A stretch of DNA of 42,748 nucleotides from Gammaproteobacteria bacterium (GCA_003567855.1 PWYM01000083.1:1-42748); one strand, 5' to 3'. Shown: positions 8,929 to 17,460, counted from the first letter of the stretch. Translations and numbers: made by a program. Notes: generated from the sequence alone by a model not told the origin.

Positions 8929-8959
8929 GGGACTCCCGCCCAGTCGCGGATGCGCCCTG

Positions 8960-9514
8960 ATGGACTCGCTCGCCAACCATTTCCTGATCGCCATGCCCGG
9001 CATGGGTGACCCGAATTTCGAAGAGACGGTCACCTTCGTCTGCGAGCACTCCGATGACGGTGCGCTCGGGCTGGTCATCAACCGCCCGCTGGACATGACG
9101 CTCGCCGAGGTCTTCCTGCAGCTCGGGCTCGAGTCGGCGGACGATTCACTGGCCGCCCAGCCGGTGCTGCGCGGCGGCCCGGTCGCGAGCGACCGCGGCT
9201 TCGTGCTCCACCCGCCCGGCGGCGAATGGGACTCGAGCGTACAGGTCTCGCCCCATGTGCAGGTCACCACGTCCCAGGACGTGCTCGCCGCGATGGCGCG
9301 CGGCGACGGGCCGCGGCCGGCGCTGATCGCACTCGGCTACGCCGGCTGGGGTGCCGGGCAGCTCGAGGAGGAAATCGCCGCGAACAGCTGGCTCAGCGTC
9401 GCCGCCGACCCGCAGATCATCTTCTCGCTGCCGTTCGAGGACCGCTGGCAGCGCGCCGCGGGGCTGCTGGGCGTGGACCTCAGCCAGCTCAGCGCCTACC
9501 CCGGGCACGCCTGA
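8960..9514 (+). CDS. yqgE: YqgE/AlgH family protein
   Basis: A 184-residue cytosolic protein of the UPF0301 (YqgE/AlgH) family. Its biochemical role is unsettled, although it was first named as an alginate regulator in Pseudomonas. The family signature is plain: NHFLIAMPGMGDPNFEETVT, then VCEHSDDGALGLVINRPLDM and GGPVASDRGFVLH. Later conserved parts are GYAGWGAGQLEEEIAANSWL and PFEDRWQRAAGLLGVDLSQL. The ATG at 8960 gives the standard length; an in-frame ATG at 8927 would add 11 residues not typical of the family. The gene ends 3 bases before ruvX and pairs with it, as in most proteobacteria. Confidence 0.95.
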   Translation: MDSLANHFLIAMPGMGDPNFEETVTFVCEHSDDGALGLVINRPLDMTLAEVFLQLGLESADDSLAAQPVLRGGPVASDRGFVLHPPGGEWDSSVQVSPHVQVTTSQDVLAAMARGDGPRPALIALGYAGWGAGQLEEEIAANSWLSVAADPQIIFSLPFEDRWQRAAGLLGVDLSQLSAYPGHA

Positions 9515-9517
9515 CGC

Positions 9518-9997
9518 GTGGCCGCCGCTGCCGCGACCCGGCCACTGACGGTGCTGGCCTTCGACTTCGGCCACCGGCGCATCGGCGTCGCGGTCGGCGA
9601 GTGCGCCGCCGGTGGCCTCGCCCGCGGCCTCGTCACGCTCACCGTGAACGACGGCGTCCCGCCGTGGGACCGGATCAGCGCGCTGGTCGACGAGTGGCGT
9701 CCGCAGCGGCTCGTCGTCGGGGTCGCACGCAACATGGACGACAGCGACTCGCCGATGACCGCGGCCTGCCATGCGTTCGGTGCCGAGCTGCGCCGGCGTT
9801 GCGGGCTCGAGGTCGATTTCGTCGACGAGCGACTGACGTCACTGGAAGCACTCGACACGCTGCGCGACGCGCGCGCGAGCGGCCGGCGCCGCCGGCGCGT
9901 GCGCAGCGGTGATGTGGACCGCGAGGCCGCGCGCCTGATCGCCCACCAGTGGCTCGCCGAACACGACGACCGCGACCCCGCGCAGGAGCACACGTGA
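9518..9997 (+). CDS. ruvX: RuvX/YqgF Holliday junction resolvase-like protein
   Basis: A 159-residue RNase H-fold nuclease family member (YqgF), implicated in pre-16S rRNA 5' end maturation in E. coli and in Holliday-junction cleavage elsewhere. Motifs are VLAFDFGHRRIGVAVGE with the first catalytic Asp near residue 16, VVGVARNMDDSDSPMT, FVDERLTSLEA with the catalytic Glu, and VDREAARLIAHQWL. The third motif reads GVARNMD where E. coli has GLPLNMD, a modest variation. Start GTG (9518) lies 3 bases after yqgE. The stop overlaps the pyrB GTG by 4 bases. Confidence 0.94.
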   Translation: MAAAAATRPLTVLAFDFGHRRIGVAVGECAAGGLARGLVTLTVNDGVPPWDRISALVDEWRPQRLVVGVARNMDDSDSPMTAACHAFGAELRRRCGLEVDFVDERLTSLEALDTLRDARASGRRRRRVRSGDVDREAARLIAHQWLAEHDDRDPAQEHT

Positions 9998-10998
9998 GTA
10001 CCGAAGCCGCGACCCACGCACCGGCCGACGATCCGCAGCTCACGCCCGACGGCCGCCTGCGCCACCTGCTGTCGCTGGCCACGCTGCCACGCTCGCTGCT
10101 CGAGCCGCTGCTCGAGCGCGCCGAGCGCTACCTGACACCGCTCGGCGAGCGTCCCGCGCGCGACAGCGCGCTGAAGGGGCGCACCGTCGCCAACCTTTTC
10201 TTCGAGCCGAGCACTCGCACACGCGCGTCGTTCGAGCTGGCCGCGCACCGGATGAGCGCCGACGTGCTGAATCTCGACGTCAACATGTCGTCGCGCACCA
10301 AGGGCGAGAGCGTGCTCGACACGATCCTCACGCTGCAGGCGATGGAGGTCGACGTGTTCGTCGTACGCGATGCGAGTGCCGGCATCCCGGCGTTCATCGC
10401 CCGTAACGTCGCCCCGCACGTGTCGGTACTCAACGCCGGCGAAGCCGACGTGTCCCACCCCACGCAGGCGCTGCTCGACCTGTTGACGATACGCCGGCGC
10501 AAGCCGCCGCTGCCCGAGCTGCGCGTGGCGATTGTCGGAGACATCGCCCACTCGCGCGTCGCGCGCTCGACCGCCGAGGTGCTGCACACCTTCGGCGTCG
10601 GCGAGCTGCGCCTGGTCGGCCCGCCGGACCTGCTGCCGGCCGAACCGCTGGTCCCTGGCGCGATGCTCGTCGATGACCTCGCCCGCGGCCTGCGCGACGC
10701 CGACGTGGTGATGGCGCTGCGCATCCAGCGCGAACGCTTCCGGGAGATGGAGGGCATCCCCGATCCGGAGCAGTACGCACGCCAGTACGGCATCACGCGC
10801 GAACGCCTGCGCGGCGCACATCCGGATGCGATCGTGATGCACCCCGGGCCGATGAATCGCGGCGTCGAAATCGACGGCGACGTAGCCGACGGTCCGCAGT
10901 CGGCCATCCTCGAACAGGTGACCAACGGTGTCGCGGTGCGCATGGCGGTGCTCGCCACCGTCACCGAGACGCTGATCGCGAGCGGGAGCGGTCGATGA
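9994..10998 (+). CDS. pyrB: Aspartate carbamoyltransferase catalytic subunit
   Basis: A 334-residue enzyme of pyrimidine synthesis that condenses carbamoyl phosphate with aspartate. The carbamoyl-phosphate site is FFEPSTRTRASFE with the STRTR signature. HPTQALLDLLTI and VAIVGDIAHSRVARS are the other transcarbamylase hallmarks, and MHPGPMNRGVEI marks the C-terminal part. I chose GTG at 9994 because it has AGGAG 5 bases upstream and overlaps the ruvX stop as GTGA. The 45-base longer reading frame adds only Arg-rich shadow sequence. In Pseudomonas pyrR sits between ruvX and pyrB and pyrC follows; both are missing here and a PyrK-like gene follows by a 4-base overlap. Confidence 0.97.
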   Translation: MSTEAATHAPADDPQLTPDGRLRHLLSLATLPRSLLEPLLERAERYLTPLGERPARDSALKGRTVANLFFEPSTRTRASFELAAHRMSADVLNLDVNMSSRTKGESVLDTILTLQAMEVDVFVVRDASAGIPAFIARNVAPHVSVLNAGEADVSHPTQALLDLLTIRRRKPPLPELRVAIVGDIAHSRVARSTAEVLHTFGVGELRLVGPPDLLPAEPLVPGAMLVDDLARGLRDADVVMALRIQRERFREMEGIPDPEQYARQYGITRERLRGAHPDAIVMHPGPMNRGVEIDGDVADGPQSAILEQVTNGVAVRMAVLATVTETLIASGSGR

Positions 10999-11888
10999 GC
11001 ACCACCGCCGTCGACCGGCCCCATCGCGGCACCATTCACCTCGAGGACGCCGAGGTGCTCGCCCACGATGCATGGCCCGGCAATCAGTACGTTCTCCGCG
11101 TCAGGGCGCCCGAATGCGCGGCGCGCGCCGAACCCGGCAGTTTCGTGCACCTGCGCTGCGACCCGCTGCTGCCCATGCGCCGCCCGCTGTCGATCATGCG
11201 CGTGGACCGCGACGCGGGCTGGGTCGAATTCCTCTACAAGACCCACGGTTACGGGCTCACGCTGCTGTCGCGACGCCGTCCCGGCGACACGCTGAGCGTG
11301 CTCGGCCCCATCGGTGTGCCGTTCACGCCCGACCCGGCACGCCCGCGCGCGCTGCTGCTCGGCGGCGGCGTCGGCATCCCGCCGATGCTGTTTCTCGCCG
11401 AGGCGCTCGCCGCAGCGGGTGGTGCGGGGCCGAAACCGCTGGTGCTGATGGGTTCGGAACTGCCGTTCCCGTTCACGCTGGCCACCGCGCCGGCGGCAGT
11501 GACCGGCATGCCCGACGATGCGACCGCGGCGCTGGCGACGCTCGAAACACTCGCCATCCCGAGCCGGCTCGCCAGCCGCGCCGGCCTCGACGGCTGCCAT
11601 GACGGCTTCGTCACCGACCTGGCGCGCCGCTGGCTCGACACGCTGTCGGCCGCGCAACGCGACGAGGTCGCCGTCTACACCTGCGGCCCGACGCCGATGC
11701 TCGAGGCGGTCGCGCGGCTCGCCGCTGACTATGCGCTGCCGTGCCAGGTGTCGCTCGAGGAATACATGGCGTGTGCGGTCGGGGGTTGCGCAGGCTGCGC
11801 GGTGCGGGTGCAGACACCTGAGGGGCCGGCGATGAAACGCGTGTGCGTCGACGGACCGGTCTTCGACGCCCGCAGCGTGTTCGCCTGA
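10995..11888 (+). CDS. PyrK-like dihydroorotate dehydrogenase electron transfer subunit (FAD/2Fe-2S)
   Basis: A 297-residue member of the ferredoxin-NADP reductase superfamily with PyrK architecture. The FAD-binding beta barrel carries RRPLSIM (62-68), the nucleotide-binding segment carries LLGGGVGIPPM (121-131), and CGPTPML lies at 230-236. A C-terminal [2Fe-2S] motif has Cys260, Cys265, Cys268 and Cys284, the CX4CX2CX(~15)C spacing known for PyrK. PyrK passes electrons from PyrD type 1B to NAD+. Its ATG overlaps the pyrB stop (ATGA), which ties it to pyrimidine synthesis, but no pyrD is in the window. Related flavin/Fe-S subunits of sulfhydrogenases or glutamate synthase-like enzymes are alternatives. 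It converges with the PilU-like gene, 9 bases apart, with no visible terminator between. Confidence 0.8.
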   Translation: MSTTAVDRPHRGTIHLEDAEVLAHDAWPGNQYVLRVRAPECAARAEPGSFVHLRCDPLLPMRRPLSIMRVDRDAGWVEFLYKTHGYGLTLLSRRRPGDTLSVLGPIGVPFTPDPARPRALLLGGGVGIPPMLFLAEALAAAGGAGPKPLVLMGSELPFPFTLATAPAAVTGMPDDATAALATLETLAIPSRLASRAGLDGCHDGFVTDLARRWLDTLSAAQRDEVAVYTCGPTPMLEAVARLAADYALPCQVSLEEYMACAVGGCAGCAVRVQTPEGPAMKRVCVDGPVFDARSVFA

Positions 11889-11897
11889 AGCAGGAAA

Positions 11898-12953
11898 TCA
11901 GCCGAAGTTGATCCGGGCCTCGAGATTCGCGCGCGAGTCCGCGTGCGTGAGCGCCTCTTCCATCGAGATGCGCCCCGCCCTGTAGAGCGCGTGGAGTGCG
12001 GTGTCGAAGTGCTGCATGCCGGGTTCGCTGGAGTCGCGCAGCGCCTCCTTCACCGCCGAGATGTCGCCCTTGAGGATAAGCTCGCTCATGTGCGGCGTGT
12101 TGAGCAGCACTTCGACCGCGGCGCAGCGGCGGCTGTCGCGACCGCGTACGAGTCGCTGCGAGATGATCGCGCGGACGTACTGCGCGAGGTCCATCAGCAC
12201 CTGACGGTGCTGGTCACGCGGGAACATGTTGACGATGCGGTCGAGCGCCTCGGAGGCGTTGTTCGCGTGCATGGTCGCGATGGCGAGGTGACCGGTGCCG
12301 GCGAGGTCCACCGCCGCCTGCAGCGTTTCGCGGTCACGGATCTCGCCCACGAGGATCACGTCCGGTGCGGCGCGCATCGCACTGCGCAGCGCGCGCGCGA
12401 ACGAGTGGGTGTCCATGCCGATTTCGCGCTGGTTGACGATGGACTGCTTGTTCGGGTGCAGGAACTCGATCGGGTCTTCAATCGTCAGGATGTGCGAGGC
12501 CGAGTGCTCGTTGCGGTGGTTGATCATCGCCGCGAGCGTGGTTGACTTCCCGTTTCCGGCCGCACCGACCATCAGGATCAGCCCGCGCTTGTAGAGCACG
12601 AGGTCCTTGAACACCGCGGGCAGGCCGAGATCGTCGAGCTGCGGCATGTCGGCGGTGATGTAGCGCAGCACCATGGCCATGTTGCCGCGCTGGTGGAACA
12701 CCGACACGCGGAAGCGGCCGAGGCCGGGCTCGGAGATCGCGAAGTCGATCTCGAGCTCGCGCGTGAAGGTTTCCATCTGCTCGTCGGTCATCAGGCTGAA
12801 CGCCGCCTGCTTGACCATCTTCGGCGTGAGTTCGAGCTTGTTTACGGGCACGATGCGCCCGTCGATCTTGATCTTGACCGGCGCAAAAGTGGTGAAAAAC
12901 AGGTCCGAGGCCTGTTTGTCCACCATCAGCTTGAGCAGTGGCTTGGTGTTCAC
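11898..12953 (-). CDS. Second PilU-like type IV pilus retraction ATPase
   Basis: A 351-residue hexameric AAA+ ATPase of the PilT/PilU family. It has a PAS-like N-domain (to about 100: ASDLFFTTFAPVKIKIDGRI, GRFRVSVFHQRG), Walker A VGAAGNGKSTT, the Asp box ILTIEDPIEF, atypical Walker B ILVGEIRDRET and the His box ATMHANNA. The C-terminus (GMQHFDTALHALYRAGRI) ends in HADSRANLEARINFG. That last part matches PilU rather than PilT, yet the protein differs clearly from the adjacent PilU along its whole length. Start GTG 12953, 51 bases after the pilU stop. It is likely co-transcribed with pilT-pilU. Whether it is an active motor or an accessory, as PilU is to PilT, is not shown by sequence. Confidence 0.88.
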   Translation of the reverse strand: MNTKPLLKLMVDKQASDLFFTTFAPVKIKIDGRIVPVNKLELTPKMVKQAAFSLMTDEQMETFTRELEIDFAISEPGLGRFRVSVFHQRGNMAMVLRYITADMPQLDDLGLPAVFKDLVLYKRGLILMVGAAGNGKSTTLAAMINHRNEHSASHILTIEDPIEFLHPNKQSIVNQREIGMDTHSFARALRSAMRAAPDVILVGEIRDRETLQAAVDLAGTGHLAIATMHANNASEALDRIVNMFPRDQHRQVLMDLAQYVRAIISQRLVRGRDSRRCAAVEVLLNTPHMSELILKGDISAVKEALRDSSEPGMQHFDTALHALYRAGRISMEEALTHADSRANLEARINFG

Positions 12954-13004
12954 TGTTGATGCGGGTCTGCGTGAAAGGCTCGCACAGGCCGGCGGCGGCG
13001 CCGG

Positions 13005-14165
13005 CTAGAAGCTCGTCTCGCGGCCCTCTTCCTCCAGCATGTGCAGACTGTCGGCGTGCGCGCGATCGGTGTCGGATTCGCGGCGGCTCTCGAGCTTGAT
13101 CTTCAGGCGCAGCTCGTTGCGCGAGTCGGCATTGCGCATCGCGTCTTCGTAGCTGATGCGGCCGTCCTCGTAGAGGCGGTAGAGCGCCTGGTCGAAGGTC
13201 TGCATGCCGAGGCGCGTTGACTTCGCCATGATTTCCTTGATCTGCGCGACTTCGCCGCGGAAGATCAGGTCCGAGATCAGCGGCGAGTGCAGCATGATTT
13301 CCATCGCCGCGACTCGGCCGACGCCGGTCTGGCGCGGGATCAGGCGCTGCGAGATAAGCGCGCGCACGTTCAGCGACAGGTCCATCAGGAGCTGGCTGCG
13401 CCGCTCCTCCGGAAACAGGTTGATGATGCGGTCGAGCGCCTGGTTGGCGCTGTTCGCGTGCAGCGTCGCCAGGCACAGGTGCCCGGTTTCGGCAAACTGC
13501 ACCGCGTATTCCATCGTCTCGCGGTCGCGGATCTCGCCGATAAGAATCACGTCGGGGGCCTGGCGCAGCGTATTTTTCAGCGCGCTGTGCCAGTTGTCGG
13601 TGTCGACGCCGACCTCGCGGTGGGTGATCACGCAGCCGTCATGGCGGTGCACGAACTCGACCGGGTCCTCGATGGTGACGATGTGGCCGCGGGAGTTCTG
13701 GTTGCGGTGGTGGACCATCGCGGCAAGCGAGGTGGATTTACCCGACCCGGTGCCGCCGACGATGATCACCAGCCCCCGCTTGGTCATTGCGACGTCCTTG
13801 AGCACCTCGGGCAGCTCGAGCTCGTCGCAGGTGGGGATCTGGGTGGTGATGGTACGCAGCACCGCGCCGACCTGCTGCTGCTGCACGAAGGCACTGACGC
13901 GAAAGCGCCCGATGCCCTGCGGGACGATCGCGAAATTGCATTCGCGGGTCGCGTCGAACTCGCGGGTCTGCTTGTCGTTCATGATCGAGCGGACCATTAC
14001 CGAGCTCTGCTCGGCCGTCAACGGCTTGTCGGTGACGGGGCAGATGCTGCCGTCGATCTTGATCGCCGGCGGAAAGCCGGCGGGGATGAAGAGGTCCGAG
14101 CCGTTTTTCTCGACCATCTTCTTCAGCAGATTCTGCATCAGCCGTACGGCCTGATCGCGTTCCAT
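13005..14165 (-). CDS. pilU: PilU, type IV pilus retraction ATPase
   Basis: 386 residues, close to P. aeruginosa PilU (382). PilU is a cytoplasmic hexameric ATPase that assists PilT in pilus retraction. Visible: GSDLFIPAGFPPAIKIDGSI, ECNFAIVPQGIGRFRVSAF, MTKRGLVIIVGGTGSGKSTS (Walker A), IVTIEDPVEF, the PilU-typical LKNTLRQAPDVILIGEIRDR and LCLATLHANSANQALDRI. GMQTFDQALYRLYEDGRISY lies near the end. The C-terminal tail is charged and Glu/Arg/Ser-rich, as in PilU. ATG at 14165 lies 31 bases downstream of the pilT stop, so the two share an operon. Confidence 0.94.
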   Translation of the reverse strand: MERDQAVRLMQNLLKKMVEKNGSDLFIPAGFPPAIKIDGSICPVTDKPLTAEQSSVMVRSIMNDKQTREFDATRECNFAIVPQGIGRFRVSAFVQQQQVGAVLRTITTQIPTCDELELPEVLKDVAMTKRGLVIIVGGTGSGKSTSLAAMVHHRNQNSRGHIVTIEDPVEFVHRHDGCVITHREVGVDTDNWHSALKNTLRQAPDVILIGEIRDRETMEYAVQFAETGHLCLATLHANSANQALDRIINLFPEERRSQLLMDLSLNVRALISQRLIPRQTGVGRVAAMEIMLHSPLISDLIFRGEVAQIKEIMAKSTRLGMQTFDQALYRLYEDGRISYEDAMRNADSRNELRLKIKLESRRESDTDRAHADSLHMLEEEGRETSF

Positions 14166-14196
14166 CTCGCTCTCGCTTGTGCCGCGGCGCGGCGAC

Positions 14197-15237
14197 TCAG
14201 AAGGATTCCTTGTGGACCGCCTTGAAGCGGGCCTCTTCCTTGGTGATCAGCCCCTTCGCGAGCAGTTCCTGGAGGTTCTGATCCAGCGTCTGCATGCCGT
14301 GGGACTGACCGGTCTGGATGCTCGAGTACATCTGCGCGACCTTGCCTTCGCGGATGAGGTTACGGATCGCCGGGGTACCGATCATGATCTCGTGCGCGGC
14401 GACGCGGCCGCCACCGACCTTTTTGAGCAGTGTCTGCGAAATGACCGCGCGCAGCGATTCCGACAGCATCGAGCGCACCATCTCCTTTTCGGCCGACGGG
14501 AACACGTCGACGATACGGTCGATGGTCTTGGCCGCCGAACTCGTGTGCAGCGTACCGAACACCAGGTGACCGGTTTCGGCGGCGGTCAGCGCGAGGCGTA
14601 TGGTCTCGAGGTCGCGCATCTCGCCGACGAGCACCACGTCGGGGTCCTCGCGCAGCGCCGAGCGCAGCGCCTCGCTGAAGCCGAGCGTGTCGCGATGGAC
14701 TTCGCGCTGGTTGATCAGCGAGCGCTTGCACTCGTGAACGAACTCTATCGGGTCCTCGATGGTGATGACGTGATCGGGCTTGTTCTCGTTGATGAAGTCG
14801 ATCATCGCCGCAAGCGTGGTCGACTTGCCCGAGCCCGTGGGCCCGGTGACCAGCACGATCCCGCGCGGGTGCAGCGACACGTCCTGGAAGATCTTGGGCG
14901 CCTTGAGATCCTCGAGCGTGAGAATTTCCGACGGGATGGTGCGGAACACCGCGCAGCAGCCACGGTTCTGGTTGAAGGCATTGACGCGAAAGCGCGCCAG
15001 CTTGGGAATCTCGAACGAAAAATCAGTCTCGAAGTACTCCTCGAAGTCCTTCCGCTGTTTGTCGTTCATGATGTCGTATACCATTGCGTGCACTTCCTTG
15101 TGCTGCAATGCCGGCATGTTGATGCGCTTGATGTCGCCGTCGACGCGCAGCATCGGCGGCACGCCCGCCGACAGGTGCAGGTCGGAGGCATTGTTCTTGA
15201 CGGCGAAAGCCAGAAGCTGCGCGATGTCGACGGCCAT
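14197..15237 (-). CDS. pilT: PilT, type IV pilus retraction ATPase
   Basis: 346 residues; the main pilus retraction motor. Start chosen at ATG 15237, giving MAVDIAQLLAFAVKNNASDL as in other PilT proteins; a longer in-frame extension to 15303 is not conserved-looking. Family features: ASDLHLSAGVPPMLRVDGDI, YDIMNDKQRKDFEEYFETDF, VTGPTGSGKSTT (Walker A), ITIEDPIEFVH, VLVGEMRDLETI (atypical Walker B), FGTLHTSSAAKTIDRI (His box) and the PilT-specific C-terminus with SHGMQTLDQNLQELL. It is divergent from yggS, the classical arrangement, and heads the three-gene ATPase operon. A 6-bp hairpin (GCCTTC/GAAGGC) lies at 15266-15280 in the 113-base divergent gap; no clear promoter pair was found. Confidence 0.97.
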   Translation of the reverse strand: MAVDIAQLLAFAVKNNASDLHLSAGVPPMLRVDGDIKRINMPALQHKEVHAMVYDIMNDKQRKDFEEYFETDFSFEIPKLARFRVNAFNQNRGCCAVFRTIPSEILTLEDLKAPKIFQDVSLHPRGIVLVTGPTGSGKSTTLAAMIDFINENKPDHVITIEDPIEFVHECKRSLINQREVHRDTLGFSEALRSALREDPDVVLVGEMRDLETIRLALTAAETGHLVFGTLHTSSAAKTIDRIVDVFPSAEKEMVRSMLSESLRAVISQTLLKKVGGGRVAAHEIMIGTPAIRNLIREGKVAQMYSSIQTGQSHGMQTLDQNLQELLAKGLITKEEARFKAVHKESF

Positions 15238-15350
15238 GAAATATCCCTGCAGTGCTGTCCCCGACGCCTTCGCTGAAGGCATTCCCGGCACTGGATTTAC
15301 CATAACCGGGCACGACCAGACCCAGTATAGAGCAGCCTCCGGACAGCGGC

Positions 15351-16037
15351 GTGACTGATCTCACGGAACAACTCGCCCGCCTGCGGGCGCGTATCGAAAA
15401 CGCTGCACGCGTCGCAGATCGCGACCCGACTGAGGTCCGTCTGGTCGCCGTCAGCAAGACCCGCGACTCCGACGAGGTGCTCGCGGTCGCCGCCGCCGGG
15501 CAGCGTGATTTCGGCGAAAACCGCCTCCAGGAGGCGCTGGACAAGATCGCCGCCTGCCAGCAGCAGCCCCTGTGCTGGCATTTCATCGGCCAGCTGCAGG
15601 CCAACAAGACGCGCCAGGTCGCCGAGCATTTCGACTGGGTCCACTCGCTGGACCGCCTGCGTATCGCCCGACGGCTGAGCGAGCAGCGGCCCGGGTCGCT
15701 CGCACCGCTGAACGTGTGCCTGCAGGTGGACCTCGGTGGCGAAACGCAGAAGGCCGGCGTCGCGCCGGACGTGACGAGCGAACTCGCGCACGCGGTCGCG
15801 GCACTGCCGCGGCTCAGACTCCGCGGGCTGATGTGCCTGCCGCCGGCGCCCGATGCGCCGGGCGATTCGCGACCGTATTTCCGCCGCCTGCGCGAACTGC
15901 GCGACACGCTGCGCGCCGAGGGCCTCGACCTCGATACGCTGTCGATGGGCATGACCGCGGATCTCGAGGACGCGATCGCCGAGGGCGCGACGCTGGTGCG
16001 CGTCGGCACCGCGCTGTTCGGCCCGCGCAACCCCTGA
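15351..16037 (+). CDS. yggS: YggS family PLP-binding homeostasis protein
   Basis: 228 residues; a TIM-barrel PLP-binding protein (PLPBP/YggS) that controls the vitamin B6 pool and amino-acid balance rather than acting as a racemase. The PLP lysine is Lys36 in VRLVAVSKTRDSD. Other hallmarks are DFGENRLQEALDKI, WHFIGQLQANKTRQV, WVHSLDRLRIA, LSMGMTADLEDAI and LVRVGTALFGPRN with the phosphate-binding Ser/Gly. Start GTG at 15351. It is divergent from pilT and followed 17 bases later by proC, the usual partner. Confidence 0.96.
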   Translation: MTDLTEQLARLRARIENAARVADRDPTEVRLVAVSKTRDSDEVLAVAAAGQRDFGENRLQEALDKIAACQQQPLCWHFIGQLQANKTRQVAEHFDWVHSLDRLRIARRLSEQRPGSLAPLNVCLQVDLGGETQKAGVAPDVTSELAHAVAALPRLRLRGLMCLPPAPDAPGDSRPYFRRLRELRDTLRAEGLDLDTLSMGMTADLEDAIAEGATLVRVGTALFGPRNP

Positions 16038-16054
16038 CCCGTGGAGGCTTCCGA

Positions 16055-16882
16055 ATGACCGCGAGCATTGGATTCATAGGCGCAGGCAACATGGCGCGCA
16101 GCCTGCTGGGCGGCCTGCTGCAGCAGGGTCACCCGGCCGCGTCGCTGCGCGCGAGCGACCCTGATGCCGGCAGCCGCGAGCGGGTCGCCGCGATGGGCGT
16201 GGCGGTCGAAGAGGACAACGCCGCGCTGGTCGCCGCCTGCGATGCGGTGGTGCTGGCGGTCAAGCCGCAGCAGCTTGCCGGCGTACTCTCGGGCATCGCC
16301 CCGGCGCTGCGCAGGCGCCGCCCGCTGCTCGTGTCCATCGCCGCGGGGGTCCCCGTGCAGACCCTCGTGGCCGGCGCCGGTGACGATACGCTGGCGGTGG
16401 TACGCGCGATGCCGAACACCCCGGCACTGCTCGGTGCGGGCGCGACCGGCGCGCTCGCAAACAGCGCGTGCGGCGAGCGCGAGCGCGCGCTCGCGGATGC
16501 AATCCTTGGCGCAGTCGGCATCGTCGAGTGGGTTGATGACGAGGCCCTGCTCGACGTCGTAACCGCGGTATCGGGCAGCGGACCCGCGTATTTCTTCCTG
16601 CTGATGGAACTGGTCACGGGCGCCGGTGAATCGCTCGGCCTGCCACCGGAAACCGCACGACGCCTGTGCGTGCAGACGGCGCTCGGCGCGGCGCGCATGG
16701 CCTACGAGACCGGCGAACCGCTCGCGCAGCTTCGCGAACAGGTCACGTCACCCGGCGGCACCACGGCCGCTGCACTCGATGCGCTCGAGGCCGCCGGTAT
16801 CCGTGATATGGTTGCGCGGGCCGTGACCGCCGCCCGTGACCGCGGGCGCGCGCTCGCCTCAGAATCCACCGGCGCCCGCTGA
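16055..16882 (+). CDS. proC: Pyrroline-5-carboxylate reductase
   Basis: 275 residues; last step of proline synthesis, reducing P5C with NAD(P)H. Rossmann start IGFIGAGNMARSLLGGLLQQ (residues 5-24), VVLAVKPQQL, VVRAMPNTPALLGAGATG and the C-terminal VTAVSGSGPAYFFLLMEL with QVTSPGGTTAAALDALE are all diagnostic. ATG at 16055 has GGAGG at 16043-16047 and lies 17 bases after the yggS stop. A much longer open frame upstream is a shadow of yggS. The last residues are Arg/Ala-rich. yggT follows after 29 bases. Confidence 0.97.
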   Translation: MTASIGFIGAGNMARSLLGGLLQQGHPAASLRASDPDAGSRERVAAMGVAVEEDNAALVAACDAVVLAVKPQQLAGVLSGIAPALRRRRPLLVSIAAGVPVQTLVAGAGDDTLAVVRAMPNTPALLGAGATGALANSACGERERALADAILGAVGIVEWVDDEALLDVVTAVSGSGPAYFFLLMELVTGAGESLGLPPETARRLCVQTALGAARMAYETGEPLAQLREQVTSPGGTTAAALDALEAAGIRDMVARAVTAARDRGRALASESTGAR

Positions 16883-16911
16883 CGCCGGCCTGCTGACCCG
16901 ATCGGAGCGAG

Positions 16912-17460
16912 ATGAACGACGCGCTGATTTTCCTGCTGCGGGCGCTGGTCGACCTGTACCTGCTCGCGCTGCTGCTGCGCCTGCTGCTGCAGGCGGTGCG
17001 CGCCGACTTCTACAACCCGGTGTCGCAGTTCATCGTACGCATCACCGATCCGGTCACCGCACCGCTGCGCCGGGTGCTGCCCGCTGCCGGCCGGCTCGAC
17101 ATCGCGACGCTGGTCGTGCTGGTCGCGCTGCAGATCGGTGCCACCGCAATGCTGGTCGCGATGGGCGGGTTCACGCAGCCGGACCCCGCGGCGCTCGTGT
17201 ACTTCGCGCTGTTGCGGCTGACGATGCTCGTGCTGCGCCTGTATTTCTTCGCCATCCTGATCTACGTGATCCTGAGCTGGGTCGGACGCGACCTCAACAA
17301 CCCGGTCGTGCGGCTGCTTGCCGCGGTGGTCGAACCGTTGCTCGCGCCGGTGCGGCGCGTGCTGCCATCAGTCGGCGGTCTGGACCTGTCGCCGCTGGTC
17401 GTGCTGCTGCTGCTCCAGGCGCTGATGATTGCGCTGCCACTGCCAGGATTGCTGCGCTGA
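16912..17460 (+). CDS. yggT: YggT family integral membrane protein
   Basis: 182 residues, almost wholly hydrophobic, with two tandem YggT units. Each unit carries two TM helices and the conserved loop. Unit 1 has DFYNPVSQFIVRITDPVTAP LRR (residues about 36-58); unit 2 has DLNNPVVRLLAAVVEPLLAP and LRR-like VRRVLP (about 126-152). The family is linked to osmotic tolerance and K+ homeostasis in E. coli, with no known catalytic role. ATG at 16912 is preceded by GGAGCGAG. The yggS-proC-yggT order is conserved across gammaproteobacteria, which supports a three-gene operon. Confidence 0.93.
   Translation: MNDALIFLLRALVDLYLLALLLRLLLQAVRADFYNPVSQFIVRITDPVTAPLRRVLPAAGRLDIATLVVLVALQIGATAMLVAMGGFTQPDPAALVYFALLRLTMLVLRLYFFAILIYVILSWVGRDLNNPVVRLLAAVVEPLLAPVRRVLPSVGGLDLSPLVVLLLLQALMIALPLPGLLR

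Noticed and set aside
8570..8959. N-terminal extension of YqgE
   Set aside because: It overlaps the TonB-domain coding sequence in another frame and is Arg/Ser-rich; the YqgE family begins at NHFLIAMP.
11898..14165. Assembly duplication as the explanation for two PilU-like genes
   Set aside because: The two proteins differ in most positions, have different lengths and tails and have distinct flanking sequence.
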